A stretch of 64,000 bases of DNA, taken from the NCBI GenBank assembly GCA_963753165.1, contig CAVWBP010000006.1, forward strand, positions 1 through 64,000, written 5' to 3'. The number at the start of each line of letters is the position of its first letter. Positions within the stretch are counted from its first letter, which is position 1. This DNA is from JAKLQR01 sp963753165. Its GTDB lineage: Bacteria > Nitrospirota > Thermodesulfovibrionia > Thermodesulfovibrionales > SM23-35. A model generated the notes under the pieces. That model saw only the letters and a list, made by a program, of their open reading frames with translations. It did no database searches and was not told where the DNA came from. Both the position numbers and the translations under genes were made by a program. This document shows positions 9,275-18,049 of this stretch, in pieces.

Positions 9275-9565
9275 GTGGGCTGTGGCAGAAGCTCCGGACG
9301 AAAGATCGACAAGTTCAAGGTCTTTGGACGAACACCGGTGACTGCCTCATGCGTCAAAGCGGCGCTCATCGACGAGTGTTATGCAAAGCTGGAATGCAAG
9401 GTCGTCGATGAGAAGATGGTAGCCAAATACACCTTCTTCATCCTCGATGTGCTCAAAGCATGGATCGACTCAGCAAGGAAAGACCGACGGACGATTCGCC
9501 ATTGTGGGCGAGGTGCTTTTATGGTTGCCGGTGAGACGATCAAGATGCCTTCAAAAATGAAATAG
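9275..9565 (+). pseudogene. Flavin reductase-like protein, 3' fragment
   Basis: From about residue 10 this frame reads KIDKFKVFGRTPVTASCVKA, ALIDECYAKLECKVVDEK, then RRTIRHCGRGAFMVAGETIK, matching the C-terminal half of flavin reductase/FMN-binding split-barrel proteins (about 190 residues when complete). The N-terminal half is absent and the apparent GTG start has no support. With the neighbouring nitroreductase relic it marks a decayed flavoenzyme locus. Confidence 0.6.
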
Positions 9566-9951
9566 CTTCCCCTCTATATGGGTGCTTATCCGCACCGGGC
9601 AAAAATTGAACTCAACGAATAGTTCATTCCGTATTAAATGCCTTCGGGATTTTCGTACAGGGAGTCTTTCAAAGCGAAATAAATAGCAGCCTAATATATA
9701 TCCTTGTTCGTTTCATCCGTAAGTAAATGGAACAAGGCACAAATCCAAAGGCTGACAGCCTAAATTACATGCAAAAAAGAGGAAGCCTTAATAACGGACA
9801 ATTTAAAGGGCTGCTACGCATAGACATGAAGCTACCCTTTAAGAACCCTTCCTGCATCGGGAGGTATTTTGTGCTTTGGTCTAATTATAGTGGTATTTTC
9901 CTATATGTAGCCTGGAAAATGGACTAAGAATCTGTCTCAATGCGGAGCATC
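9566..9951. other. Intergenic region without recognised gene
   Basis: No supported gene. A 66-codon frame at 9727-9927 begins MEQGTNPKADSLNYMQKRGS but has no domain and no convincing ribosome-binding site; I see no repeat or RNA gene. Confidence 0.35.
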
Positions 9952-10203
9952 CTAACACCAACTTTTGAATATTATGTGAGGGTGAAAAAAACGATAATGC
10001 ATATTATAATATTGACCGATTTCTTCATCCGTGAATTGGAAATGCTTTAATGCTGAATAAGTATCAATCCCCATTTTTATTGCAGCCCTAATTACTATAT
10101 ATATCATTTCTTCTATTGGTATATGGGTAGGATGATTGAGATCAAGCTCGCGAGATAATTCTTTGCCAAATGTATTTTTAAATAATTCCTCCAGCTCGTT
10201 CAA
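9952..10203 (-). CDS. Small hypothetical protein (TTG start)
   Basis: 83 residues (NELEELFKNTFGKELSRELD ... EMIYIVIRAAIKMGIDTYSA, FTDEEIGQYYNMHYRFFHP). No family recognised; mostly helical. The start is a TTG that overlaps the TGA stop of the preceding gene (TTGA), and AAGGTGG lies about seven bases upstream, which strongly suggests translational coupling and a real gene. Confidence 0.5.
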   Translation of the reverse strand: MNELEELFKNTFGKELSRELDLNHPTHIPIEEMIYIVIRAAIKMGIDTYSALKHFQFTDEEIGQYYNMHYRFFHPHIIFKSWC

Positions 10204-10409
10204 GCTATCACCACCTTTTCATAAGAAGGTGCCCCTTTATGTTCTTGTCCTGAAAATTGATATTCTTCTATTATTCTTTTTATCAGCAAGAACCTCTCTC
10301 TGATAGGTATTGTCAGATAAAAAGGTCCATCTATTAAAATTGCAATCAATGCTTTTACCTCGCTCCTGTTTATGAATTTGTCATTTTCTTGCATGTTCAT
10401 TCTCTTCAA
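10200..10409 (-). CDS. Small hypothetical protein, first gene of a two-gene unit
   Basis: 69 residues (MNMQENDKFINRSEVKALIA, PFYLTIPIRERFLLIKRIIE, GQEHKGAPSYEKVVIA), or a few residues shorter if the internal MNMQEN start is used. No known domain. It overlaps the next gene by stop/start coupling. It is divergent from the histidine kinase at 10660, so both could share a control region. Confidence 0.45.
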   Translation of the reverse strand: MKRMNMQENDKFINRSEVKALIAILIDGPFYLTIPIRERFLLIKRIIEEYQFSGQEHKGAPSYEKVVIA

Positions 10410-10497
10410 TAGTTTATTGATATCTCTCTATATTTATTATTTCGTATTGAAACATAAAAAAATATCGGTGTCTGTCTGATTTTTTTGTAATTGTTTG

Positions 10498-10582
10498 TCC
10501 TACAGGAAAAGAGAGAAAATATATTTTAAAAAGGTAATTCGCAATTTTTAGACAATTTCAAGGAATTTATTTACAATTGTAA
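10498..10582. promoter_or_regulatory. Control region of the histidine kinase operon
   Basis: Contains GTCCTACAGGA (10497-10507), half of a GTAGGA-N4-TCCTAC motif that recurs as a full palindrome before the downstream sigma-factor gene, and the perfect palindrome TTACAATTGTAA (10571-10582). The kinase start at 10660 has GAGGGGAG just upstream. Roles as binding sites are inferred. Confidence 0.35.
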
Positions 10583-10659
10583 TGTAAATGATAATGTTAT
10601 TTAACACGGTCAATAAGAATAGTAATTTTAGTAGGTAAAAGCAAAAAGAGGGGAGCGCA

Positions 10660-12819
10660 ATGGAAAAGCTGAAATGCTGGGAAGTTTATAAATGCAAAGA
10701 GAAAGTTTGTCCGGCATACAAGTCGCATGACCTTAAATGCTGGCTTTTTTCAGATACCCGTTGCCGGAATGAGATCCAGGGGAAGTTTTTAGAGAAGATA
10801 GAGATGTGCCTTGGCTGTGTTGTTTTTAAAAAGAATACAGATGTTGCTTCGATAAAAGCCACTCTTTCGGTTGTAGACAGACAATTCAAGGAATTCAGGA
10901 AAATTATCCAGGCCAGAGACAAGGAATTGGAGAATCTTGGCCTAGAGATGGCTTTAGGCCTTTCCGAAGTCTTTGAGGCGCTGAAGAAGATTTCCTCAGG
11001 AGACCCTACCGTAAGGATACCTGAAAAATCCAGAGTTGAGTTGATAAGTAAATTGAAGCATCTTGTTAATATCACCGCTGAAGAAATCGCTGAGATCGTT
11101 GATCAATCTCACGAATTTGCTATGGGGCTTGCCGAGCATTTTGATGTTTTGCACAAGGTATCAACGGGTGACCTGAATGCAAGGGTGTCTGGAAAGTCTG
11201 AGATAGAATTATTGGAAGCCCTTAAGAAAGTAATGAATAACACAATTGTGAGTATTTCAAGAGAAATAAATCAGCGTAAGCATACAGAGGCAGCCCTGCA
11301 GAAAGCGCATAATGAACTTGAACAACGCGTTGAAGAACGAACCGCAGAACTGACGGCAGCAAATAAAATAATGAAACAGGAAATAGCTGGACGCAGGCGA
11401 GTTGAGGAGGCTCTGAGGGAAAGTGAGATCAGATTCCGCCGCGTGACCGAAGCTGCTTTTGAAGGTCTTGCAGTAACTGAGAGGGGCAGATTAATTGACG
11501 TCACTGGAAAATTAGCAAAGTTATTCGGGTATCAACGAAGCGAACTTATCGGCAAGTCCATAGCAAAGCTTATCGCACCGAATGTCCGGAACGATACATT
11601 AAAAAAAATTCTCTCAGGATATAGCCTGCCTTATGAGAGCATATGTTTAAAAAAAGATAAAACCATTTTACCTGTCGAAGTCTGCGGAAAGAACTATTCA
11701 TCAAAGGGAAGAGCACTTTGTGTTACCGCAATCCGTGATATCACAAGACGCAAGATGGCAGAAAAAGTGCTCCAGGAAAGCGAAAGTAAATATAAGACAC
11801 TTACAGAAAACTCACTGACCGGAATATTCATACATCAGAACGGAAAGTTGATATTTGTCAATGATAAATTCGCAGAAATGCACGGTTATAAACCTGAAGA
11901 ATTGTTACGTAAATCGCATATACTGTTAGTGCATCCCGATCAGAAAAAAAACATGAAGGGAATGGCATCGAAAAGATTAAAAGGTAAATCTGTTCCTCAG
12001 CAGTATGAAGTTCGAAGAATCACAAAACAGGGCAAGACTATATGGTGTAAAATGATGGCAACGCTAATACAGTATAAAGGGAAACCGGCAATTATGGGCA
12101 ATCTTATTGATATTACAGAACGTAAGCTGGCAGAGGTAGCCATCAAGGAAAGTGAAGAACAACTGCGGAATCTAACGACCTACCTGCAAAAAATAGGGGA
12201 GGTTGAAAGAACTAATATTGCCCGTGAGATTCATGATGAACTGGGCCTTGGATTGACTGTTTTAAAAATAGACCTGTCCTGGTTGCGAAAGAGACTGCCT
12301 GAAAATGAGATGCCCCTGCGTGAAAAGGCAGATACAATGACACAATTGATTGATAAAACCATCCGTACCGTTAAGAAGATATCTACAGAACTGAGGCCGG
12401 GATTATTGGACGACCTGGGACTCGCAGCCGCAATCGAGTGGCAGGCAGAAGAATTTCAGAAACGAACAGGCATTCAATGTAAGATAACAATAGATCCTGT
12501 GGATATCACTTTTGATAGAGACCGTAATACGGCGATTTATCGTATTTTTCAGGAGACTTTGACAAATGTTGCACGACATGCACAAGCAACGGAAGTCAAT
12601 GTAAGTTTACGGCAAAGAGACGGTCAATTAGAACTGAACGTCCGGGATAATGGAAGGGGTATTACCGAAAAAGAACTTGCTAACTCAAAATCGTTTGGTC
12701 TTATCGGTATCAGAGAACGTGTAAAAATATTTAGCGGGATTAATATAATAAAAGGAATACCAGGCAAAGGAACAACGGTGACCGTTAGAATGCCGATCCG
12801 TGATATGAGAGAAAATTAA
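10660..12819 (+). CDS. PAS-domain sensor histidine kinase (NarX/DegS type) with N-terminal Cys-rich domain
   Basis: 719 residues, no membrane segments, so cytoplasmic. It opens with a Cys-rich 'two-CW'-like module (LKCWEVYKCKEKVCPAYKS, LKCWLF, MCLGC) that could bind metal. A repeated HAMP-like segment follows (SSGDPTVRIPEKSRVELISK, STGDLNARVSGKSEIELLEA), then coiled coil (ERVEERTAELTAANK), two PAS domains (about residues 260-370 and 375-495) and a HisKA_3 dimerisation box with the phospho-acceptor His (TNIAREIHDELGLGLTVL). The HATPase has an N box (ETLTNVARHAQATEVNV) and G box (DNGRG, FGLIGIRERV). This is the NarL-partner class of kinase. It overlaps the response-regulator gene by one base (TAATG). 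Confidence 0.92.
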   Translation: MEKLKCWEVYKCKEKVCPAYKSHDLKCWLFSDTRCRNEIQGKFLEKIEMCLGCVVFKKNTDVASIKATLSVVDRQFKEFRKIIQARDKELENLGLEMALGLSEVFEALKKISSGDPTVRIPEKSRVELISKLKHLVNITAEEIAEIVDQSHEFAMGLAEHFDVLHKVSTGDLNARVSGKSEIELLEALKKVMNNTIVSISREINQRKHTEAALQKAHNELEQRVEERTAELTAANKIMKQEIAGRRRVEEALRESEIRFRRVTEAAFEGLAVTERGRLIDVTGKLAKLFGYQRSELIGKSIAKLIAPNVRNDTLKKILSGYSLPYESICLKKDKTILPVEVCGKNYSSKGRALCVTAIRDITRRKMAEKVLQESESKYKTLTENSLTGIFIHQNGKLIFVNDKFAEMHGYKPEELLRKSHILLVHPDQKKNMKGMASKRLKGKSVPQQYEVRRITKQGKTIWCKMMATLIQYKGKPAIMGNLIDITERKLAEVAIKESEEQLRNLTTYLQKIGEVERTNIAREIHDELGLGLTVLKIDLSWLRKRLPENEMPLREKADTMTQLIDKTIRTVKKISTELRPGLLDDLGLAAAIEWQAEEFQKRTGIQCKITIDPVDITFDRDRNTAIYRIFQETLTNVARHAQATEVNVSLRQRDGQLELNVRDNGRGITEKELANSKSFGLIGIRERVKIFSGINIIKGIPGKGTTVTVRMPIRDMREN

Positions 12820-13451
12820 TGATAAAGATTCTCATAGCAGATGATCATAGGATGTTCCGTGAGGGACTAAAGCATATCCTGGCAGAATACCCTGATCTGG
12901 TTGTTGCTGACGAAGCGAATAATGGACAGGAGGTTCTCGATAAAATATGGAAAAACAATTACGATATGGTTTTACTCGACATTACAATGCCCGGGATGAC
13001 AGGGCTTGAAGCCCTGAAACAACTCAAAAATGACAAGCCTAAACTTCCTGTTCTCATATTAAGCATGCATCCTGAAGAACAATATGCGATTCGAGTTCTC
13101 AGGGCTGGTGCCTCCGGATATCTCACGAAAGAGAGTGCGCCTGATGAGCTGATAACAGCAATACGGAAAATATCTCAAGGAAGAAAATATATCACCCCCT
13201 CACTTGCTGAAAGACTAGCATCCGAGTTTGAAGCCGATTCTGAAAAGCCCCTTCACGATATCCTTTCAGATCGAGAATATCAGGTGCTTCGCATGATCGC
13301 TGCAGGAAAGACAGTAAAGCATATTGCCAAAGAACTCTCCTTAAGCATAAAGACTGTCAGCACCTATCGAACCCGGATTATGGAAAAAATGAAAATGAAG
13401 ACCAATGCCGAAGTGATGCATTACGTCATAAAGCATCAACTCCTGGACTGA
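12819..13451 (+). CDS. NarL/FixJ-type response regulator
   Basis: 210 residues. Receiver domain with the acidic pocket ADDH near residue 8, phospho-acceptor Asp in YDMVLLDITMPGMTG, the Thr/Ser site LILSMHPEEQ and Lys in GYLTKESAPDELI. The C-terminal LuxR-type helix-turn-helix is LSDREYQVLRMIAAGKTVKH ... LSIKTVSTYRTRIMEKMKMK. It is translationally coupled to the kinase gene. The promoter of the following sigma-factor gene carries a GTAGGA-N4-TCCTAC palindrome and the kinase promoter a half copy, so this regulator is the natural candidate to bind them. Confidence 0.95.
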   Translation: MIKILIADDHRMFREGLKHILAEYPDLVVADEANNGQEVLDKIWKNNYDMVLLDITMPGMTGLEALKQLKNDKPKLPVLILSMHPEEQYAIRVLRAGASGYLTKESAPDELITAIRKISQGRKYITPSLAERLASEFEADSEKPLHDILSDREYQVLRMIAAGKTVKHIAKELSLSIKTVSTYRTRIMEKMKMKTNAEVMHYVIKHQLLD

Positions 13452-13509
13452 TTCAGCTTACTCTTCAGTACTACCCCCTTTGTCTTTTTCCCCTCGATAG
13501 ACTTTCGTT

Positions 13510-13548
13510 GTAGGACAAATCCTACTCTCAAAAAACCAGCAGTCCTAC
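13510..13548. promoter_or_regulatory. Candidate response-regulator site upstream of the sigma-factor gene
   Basis: GTAGGA-CAAA-TCCTAC (13510-13525) is a perfect inverted repeat; a further half-site TCCTAC occurs at 13543-13548. It lies between the NarL-type regulator and the RpoD-like gene, about 100 bases before its start. The related GTCCTACAGGA before the kinase gene suggests a common binding protein. Confidence 0.4.
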
Positions 13549-13649
13549 AAATAAATCAGACAAAAGCCGATATTTTTTCTCCTTTAAATCTATCAAAATG
13601 AAAGTAAAGATATAAAGATGTAAGTGCATAACCGATCAAGCGAAGAGAG

Positions 13650-14977
<1,328 letters not shown>

Positions 14978-14978
<1 letters not shown>

Positions 14979-15244
14979 TGATCATGGGGAAAATGATTAC
15001 ACTACAACAGGATATTCAAAAAGACATAGAAGAAATTATTGATGGCCTGAAATGTTCAAATAATTTCATTTGCTATAAATCTGAATTTAAAAGGCTTTGC
15101 AGAGTAAAAGATATTGGTATGGAATCATTCCTCATCTGTTTAGAAAATAATTTATTAGAGTGCAGATTCTCAATTAATTTTGGAGGCTTACATTTCTGTA
15201 AATGTCCTCTTCGATTCTATATTGCTAAAAATATAAAAAAATAG
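14978..15244 (+). CDS. Small Cys-rich hypothetical protein
   Basis: 88 residues, starting on the last base of the sigma-factor stop codon (TAATG), with a second possible start two codons later. Several Cys residues are spread through it (DGLKCSNNFICYKSEFKRLC, SFLICLENNLLEC) and it ends with FCKCPLRFYIAKNIKK. The CKCP motif hints at metal binding, but no family was recognised. The overlap makes translation coupled to the sigma factor likely, so it could be a modulator of it; this is inference only. Confidence 0.55.
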
Positions 15245-15424
15245 ACTTAATGAAATTAAGTTGCTTATACACATCTTAGAACATCCACATCAGACTTAAA
15301 GGATGTGAATTTCCAGATATCTGATCGGTAAATAGAAGTGTCCACCGATTGTTAGTCCAACAAAAACAACCTACAATATAGTATTTCTGCTTCTGATCTA
15401 TGATATAATTCTGAATATTTTATT

Positions 15425-15922
15425 ATGGAGACGACCACGGATACTTGCCCTTGCGGTTCAAATGTTGCCTACAATGAATGCTGTCTGCCTTTGATAAAAG
15501 GTGACAGGCTGGCGCTTACAGCAGAAGAACTGATGCGTTCCCGTTACAGCGCCTATGCGATGAAGGAAATCGGATATCTGCTTTCGTCTCTTCATCCTGA
15601 CCACAGGACAGACTTTGATGAAAAGACTACCAGAGCGTGGGCTGAAAGCTCTGAATGGCATAAGCTTGAGATAGTTAAAACAATCGGGGGCGGGCCTGAA
15701 GACAATGAAGGCAAGGTAGAGTTTGTTGCAACATACACTGACAAGGGGATCAATAGAGAACACCACGAAATATCAACGTTTAAAAAAGAAGCCGGGACAT
15801 GGTATCTGGTGAACGGTGAAGTACAGCCACCCAAACCAGTCATCCGTGCAACTCCCAAAACAGGACGTAATGACCCCTGCCCTTGCGGAAGCGGAATGAA
15901 GTTCAAGAAGTGCTGCGGCTGA
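15425..15922 (+). CDS. ychJ: YchJ-family SEC-C metal-binding protein
   Basis: 165 residues with the family's layout: an N-terminal SEC-C-like CPCGSNVAYNECC, the YchJ core (AEELMRSRYSAYAMKEIGYL, WHKLEIVKTIGGG, GKVEFVATYTDKG, ISTFKKEAGTWYLVNGEV) in a cystatin/NTF2-like fold, and a C-terminal SEC-C zinc motif CPCGSGMKFKKCCG. Length is normal. Function is poorly defined; SEC-C motifs bind zinc and contact ribosomes or SecB in other proteins. It stands alone, more than 150 bases after the preceding gene. Confidence 0.92.
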   Translation: METTTDTCPCGSNVAYNECCLPLIKGDRLALTAEELMRSRYSAYAMKEIGYLLSSLHPDHRTDFDEKTTRAWAESSEWHKLEIVKTIGGGPEDNEGKVEFVATYTDKGINREHHEISTFKKEAGTWYLVNGEVQPPKPVIRATPKTGRNDPCPCGSGMKFKKCCG

Positions 15923-16110
15923 TTGAGCCGTTAATATAATCTGTTTCTGCTGAAATGGGAGAGTTTTTCGCAGGAATAACTTTTAGATAGACTTGATACT
16001 CTATTCTATTTTGCCAACGTCAAATACTGTAAAGTACACCTCCGAACCCGCACCACTGGGCTAAAAGAAATTCCAAAGATTATTAACAAGAAATAGAGAT
16101 ATAACAATGA

Positions 16111-16224
16111 TTATACCGATACCGTAATTTTCGGTTTTATGGCGAAATTGTAGCACATCTGAAACATTACAAAAAGTTGAGAATTTAATAATATCAATAT
16201 TTTTATCACACGGTATTCGGTATA
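16111..16224. repeat. Small element bounded by TTATACCGA(A)TACCGT inverted ends
   Basis: TTATACCGATACCGT (16111-16125) and the complement of TTATACCGAATACCGT (16209-16224) form inverted ends that differ by one inserted base, enclosing about 85 AT-rich bases. It lies in the 470-base gap 15923-16396, where I see no supported gene. Confidence 0.4.
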
Positions 16225-16396
16225 ACATGGGATTTTTCACCTTCTCATTATTCCCTGTTGTACTCAGCATAATTATATCCGGTTCCCAGGGAGTGGACTT
16301 CAGGAAGTAGCATAAAATCTGATCGAGACGATCACGGGTGTTTGTTTCGAATAATATGCTCTGTTTTTTATCTCTTACCGAACCTATCTCTCCTGC

Positions 16397-16813
16397 TTAT
16401 TCACCCATAATCTGAACAATAACCTTCCTGTCTCTCCCCCGGTTATCAAAATCGATGAATACTATCTGCTGCCATGTACCCAATGCAAGCTTGCCTTTTA
16501 CCAGAGGAATTGTGAGGGAAGGTTTCATCAATGCTGCCCGGACATGAGAGAAGCCGTTCCCGTCTCCCCATCTTTTATCATGCTCGTAAGAGATGCCGGA
16601 AGGAGCGACCTTTTCTATGGCTTTTTTCAGGTCGTTTATGACCCCGGATTCAAATTCGATTGTGGTGATACTCCCTGTCGAACCCGGACAGAAAACCGTG
16701 GCCAATCCGTTTTGAATTCCTGTTTGGCCCGCTAACTTTGCAACTCTTTCGGTTATATCAATGACATCGGTAAAACCTTTTGTTTTCAAATCAATGGTAT
16801 CTGTTGCGACCAT
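16397..16813 (-). CDS. yjbQ: YjbQ-family protein (UPF0047)
   Basis: 138 residues with the family signatures GFTDVIDITERVAKLAGQTG, ATVFCPGSTGSITTIEFESG, DKRWGDGNGFSHVRAALMKP and GTWQQIVFIDFDNRGRDRKV. The last contains the conserved GTWQ(Q/H) and D.D.R residues. Members are small barrels reported to act as secondary thiamine-phosphate synthases; the main role is unsure. GGAGG lies five bases before ATG. It follows TrmO by about 45 bases and is probably co-transcribed with it. Confidence 0.93.
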   Translation of the reverse strand: MVATDTIDLKTKGFTDVIDITERVAKLAGQTGIQNGLATVFCPGSTGSITTIEFESGVINDLKKAIEKVAPSGISYEHDKRWGDGNGFSHVRAALMKPSLTIPLVKGKLALGTWQQIVFIDFDNRGRDRKVIVQIMGE

Positions 16814-16858
16814 ACTGTCCTCCGCAAATAAGATTCGTGAAATTCCCCAATCGGAATT

Positions 16859-17347
16859 CTATGACTGAAACCTCCTGTCGGATTTCGCCTTCCTGAATCC
16901 CTTTGTCTTCTTCCCGGAAAGCCATCCTGTTCGCTTCGTCCGGAACGCATCGATATCAGGGATATAGGGTTTTATATCCAGCAACGGTGTCCCGTTCACT
17001 ATGTCCACATCTTCAATATGAAGCACTCTTCCCTCCACTTTCCTGAGCCTTACCACAGATAACCCTATTGGATTAGGCCGCTTTGGGGCCCTTGTCGCAA
17101 ATACGCCGTGCACTGCGTCATCCAGGAACGGTTTGACAATTAAAGAGTATTTTTTTGAACGGTGGAGATGATAAAGCAAAATGATATGTGAAAATCCCCT
17201 GATATCCATGAGTCCTTCGGCAAAAGACGGCTTTATTTCTATCGTGCCTTTGATGCCCTTTCCTCCCTTTGTCTGTATCGGCATATCATGGGTATCCTGA
17301 AAGGGCGTGTAAATTGTCCCGATCGGTTCATAGGTTATTGGTTTCAA
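16859..17347 (-). CDS. trmO: tRNA (N6-threonylcarbamoyladenosine-37) N6-methyltransferase TrmO-like
   Basis: 162 residues starting at TTG behind GGAGGAGA. YEPIGTIYTPFQDTHDMPIQ, GIKGTIEIKPSFAEGL, FSHIILLYHLHRS, GVFATRAPKRPNPIGLSVVR and VDIVNGTPLLDIKPYIPDID are TsaA/TrmO hallmarks. The RSPxRPNPIG-like loop (here RAPKRPNPIG) binds AdoMet in this beta-barrel family. Bacterial TrmO methylates t6A37 in tRNA-Thr. The chain is shorter than the E. coli enzyme and lacks its C-terminal extension, as in archaeal-type members, so the exact substrate could differ. Confidence 0.9.
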   Translation of the reverse strand: MKPITYEPIGTIYTPFQDTHDMPIQTKGGKGIKGTIEIKPSFAEGLMDIRGFSHIILLYHLHRSKKYSLIVKPFLDDAVHGVFATRAPKRPNPIGLSVVRLRKVEGRVLHIEDVDIVNGTPLLDIKPYIPDIDAFRTKRTGWLSGKKTKGFRKAKSDRRFQS

Positions 17348-17492
17348 GGTCTCCTCCAGGTTATGCGTTCACTATTTATCCACTTCTCTTATGAGAGATA
17401 TCATCCATTATAATGTTTTTTGGTTTCTTGTACGAATATGCAGGGGGTCTTATTTTATGCTCTCGATACTTACCGTCCAAAATATTCAGGTA

Positions 17493-17675
17493 CAGGGACG
17501 TGGCTCAATTTCCAAATCGAAATAAACTACCTATGTTTTTCTGCAAACCTTTCTCTGACTTAAATGTTCTTGAACTATTGAAAACTGAGACCTCCGCTCC
17601 GTCTTCGGTTCCCGAAAGGCAAAGCCTATTCGGGATTACCCGTGATTTCGATTTGGAAATTGAGCCACGTCCCTG
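17493..17675. mobile_element. 183-bp element with perfect 31-bp terminal inverted repeats
   Basis: The left end (17493-17523, beginning CAGGGACGTGGCTCAATTTC) and right end (17645-17675) are exact reverse complements over 31 bases. The ~120-base interior carries a hairpin TTCCCGAA...TTCGGGA but no gene. Flanks share AGGT on both sides, a possible but imperfect target duplication. A diverged single end is found at 26496-26526. It fills the gap between trmO and the zinc-ribbon gene. Confidence 0.7.
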
Positions 17676-17788
17676 AGGTTTTTGCACCAATAGAGAAGTC
17701 AGCTCCGATCCTCGACGCCATGTGAATCTGCTACAATGGGGGGGAATAGGTTCGAAAAATCTGATAAGTACAGAGGGAGAGTGCCGAT

Positions 17789-18025
17789 ATGCTCGTGCTG
17801 CGGTGCGCCGCGTGCAGGAAAAAGCTCTGGCGATATGACAAAATCGGCAAGGGAGAAGTGTTGCGATGCCACAAGAAAAGGATCGACAAGGATTACGGTA
17901 ATAGTTCGACCGATGGAGACAGAATATATTGCCTATGCGGGAACAGCATCGGCATCGATAAAGGCGGTTACTACAAGATGATCGACCGGGCGTTTACCTA
18001 TTCCGGGACGAAGAGGAATGCCTGA
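17789..18025 (+). CDS. Small zinc-ribbon-like protein
   Basis: 78 residues. LVLRCAACRKKLWRYDKIGK, GEVLRCHKKRIDKDYG and YCLCGNSIGIDKGGYYKM show CxxC, a lone Cys and CxC, consistent with a treble-clef or zinc-ribbon fold. No named family. GAGGGAGA lies about eight bases before ATG. It ends 25 bases before the convergent DinG gene. Confidence 0.65.
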   Translation: MLVLRCAACRKKLWRYDKIGKGEVLRCHKKRIDKDYGNSSTDGDRIYCLCGNSIGIDKGGYYKMIDRAFTYSGTKRNA

Positions 18026-18049
18026 CACAAAGGTGAAGACTGCTATGGA

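Noticed and set aside
16061..16270. 69-codon minus-strand frame
   Set aside because: Spans the inverted-repeat element 16111-16224 and has no recognisable domain or upstream site.
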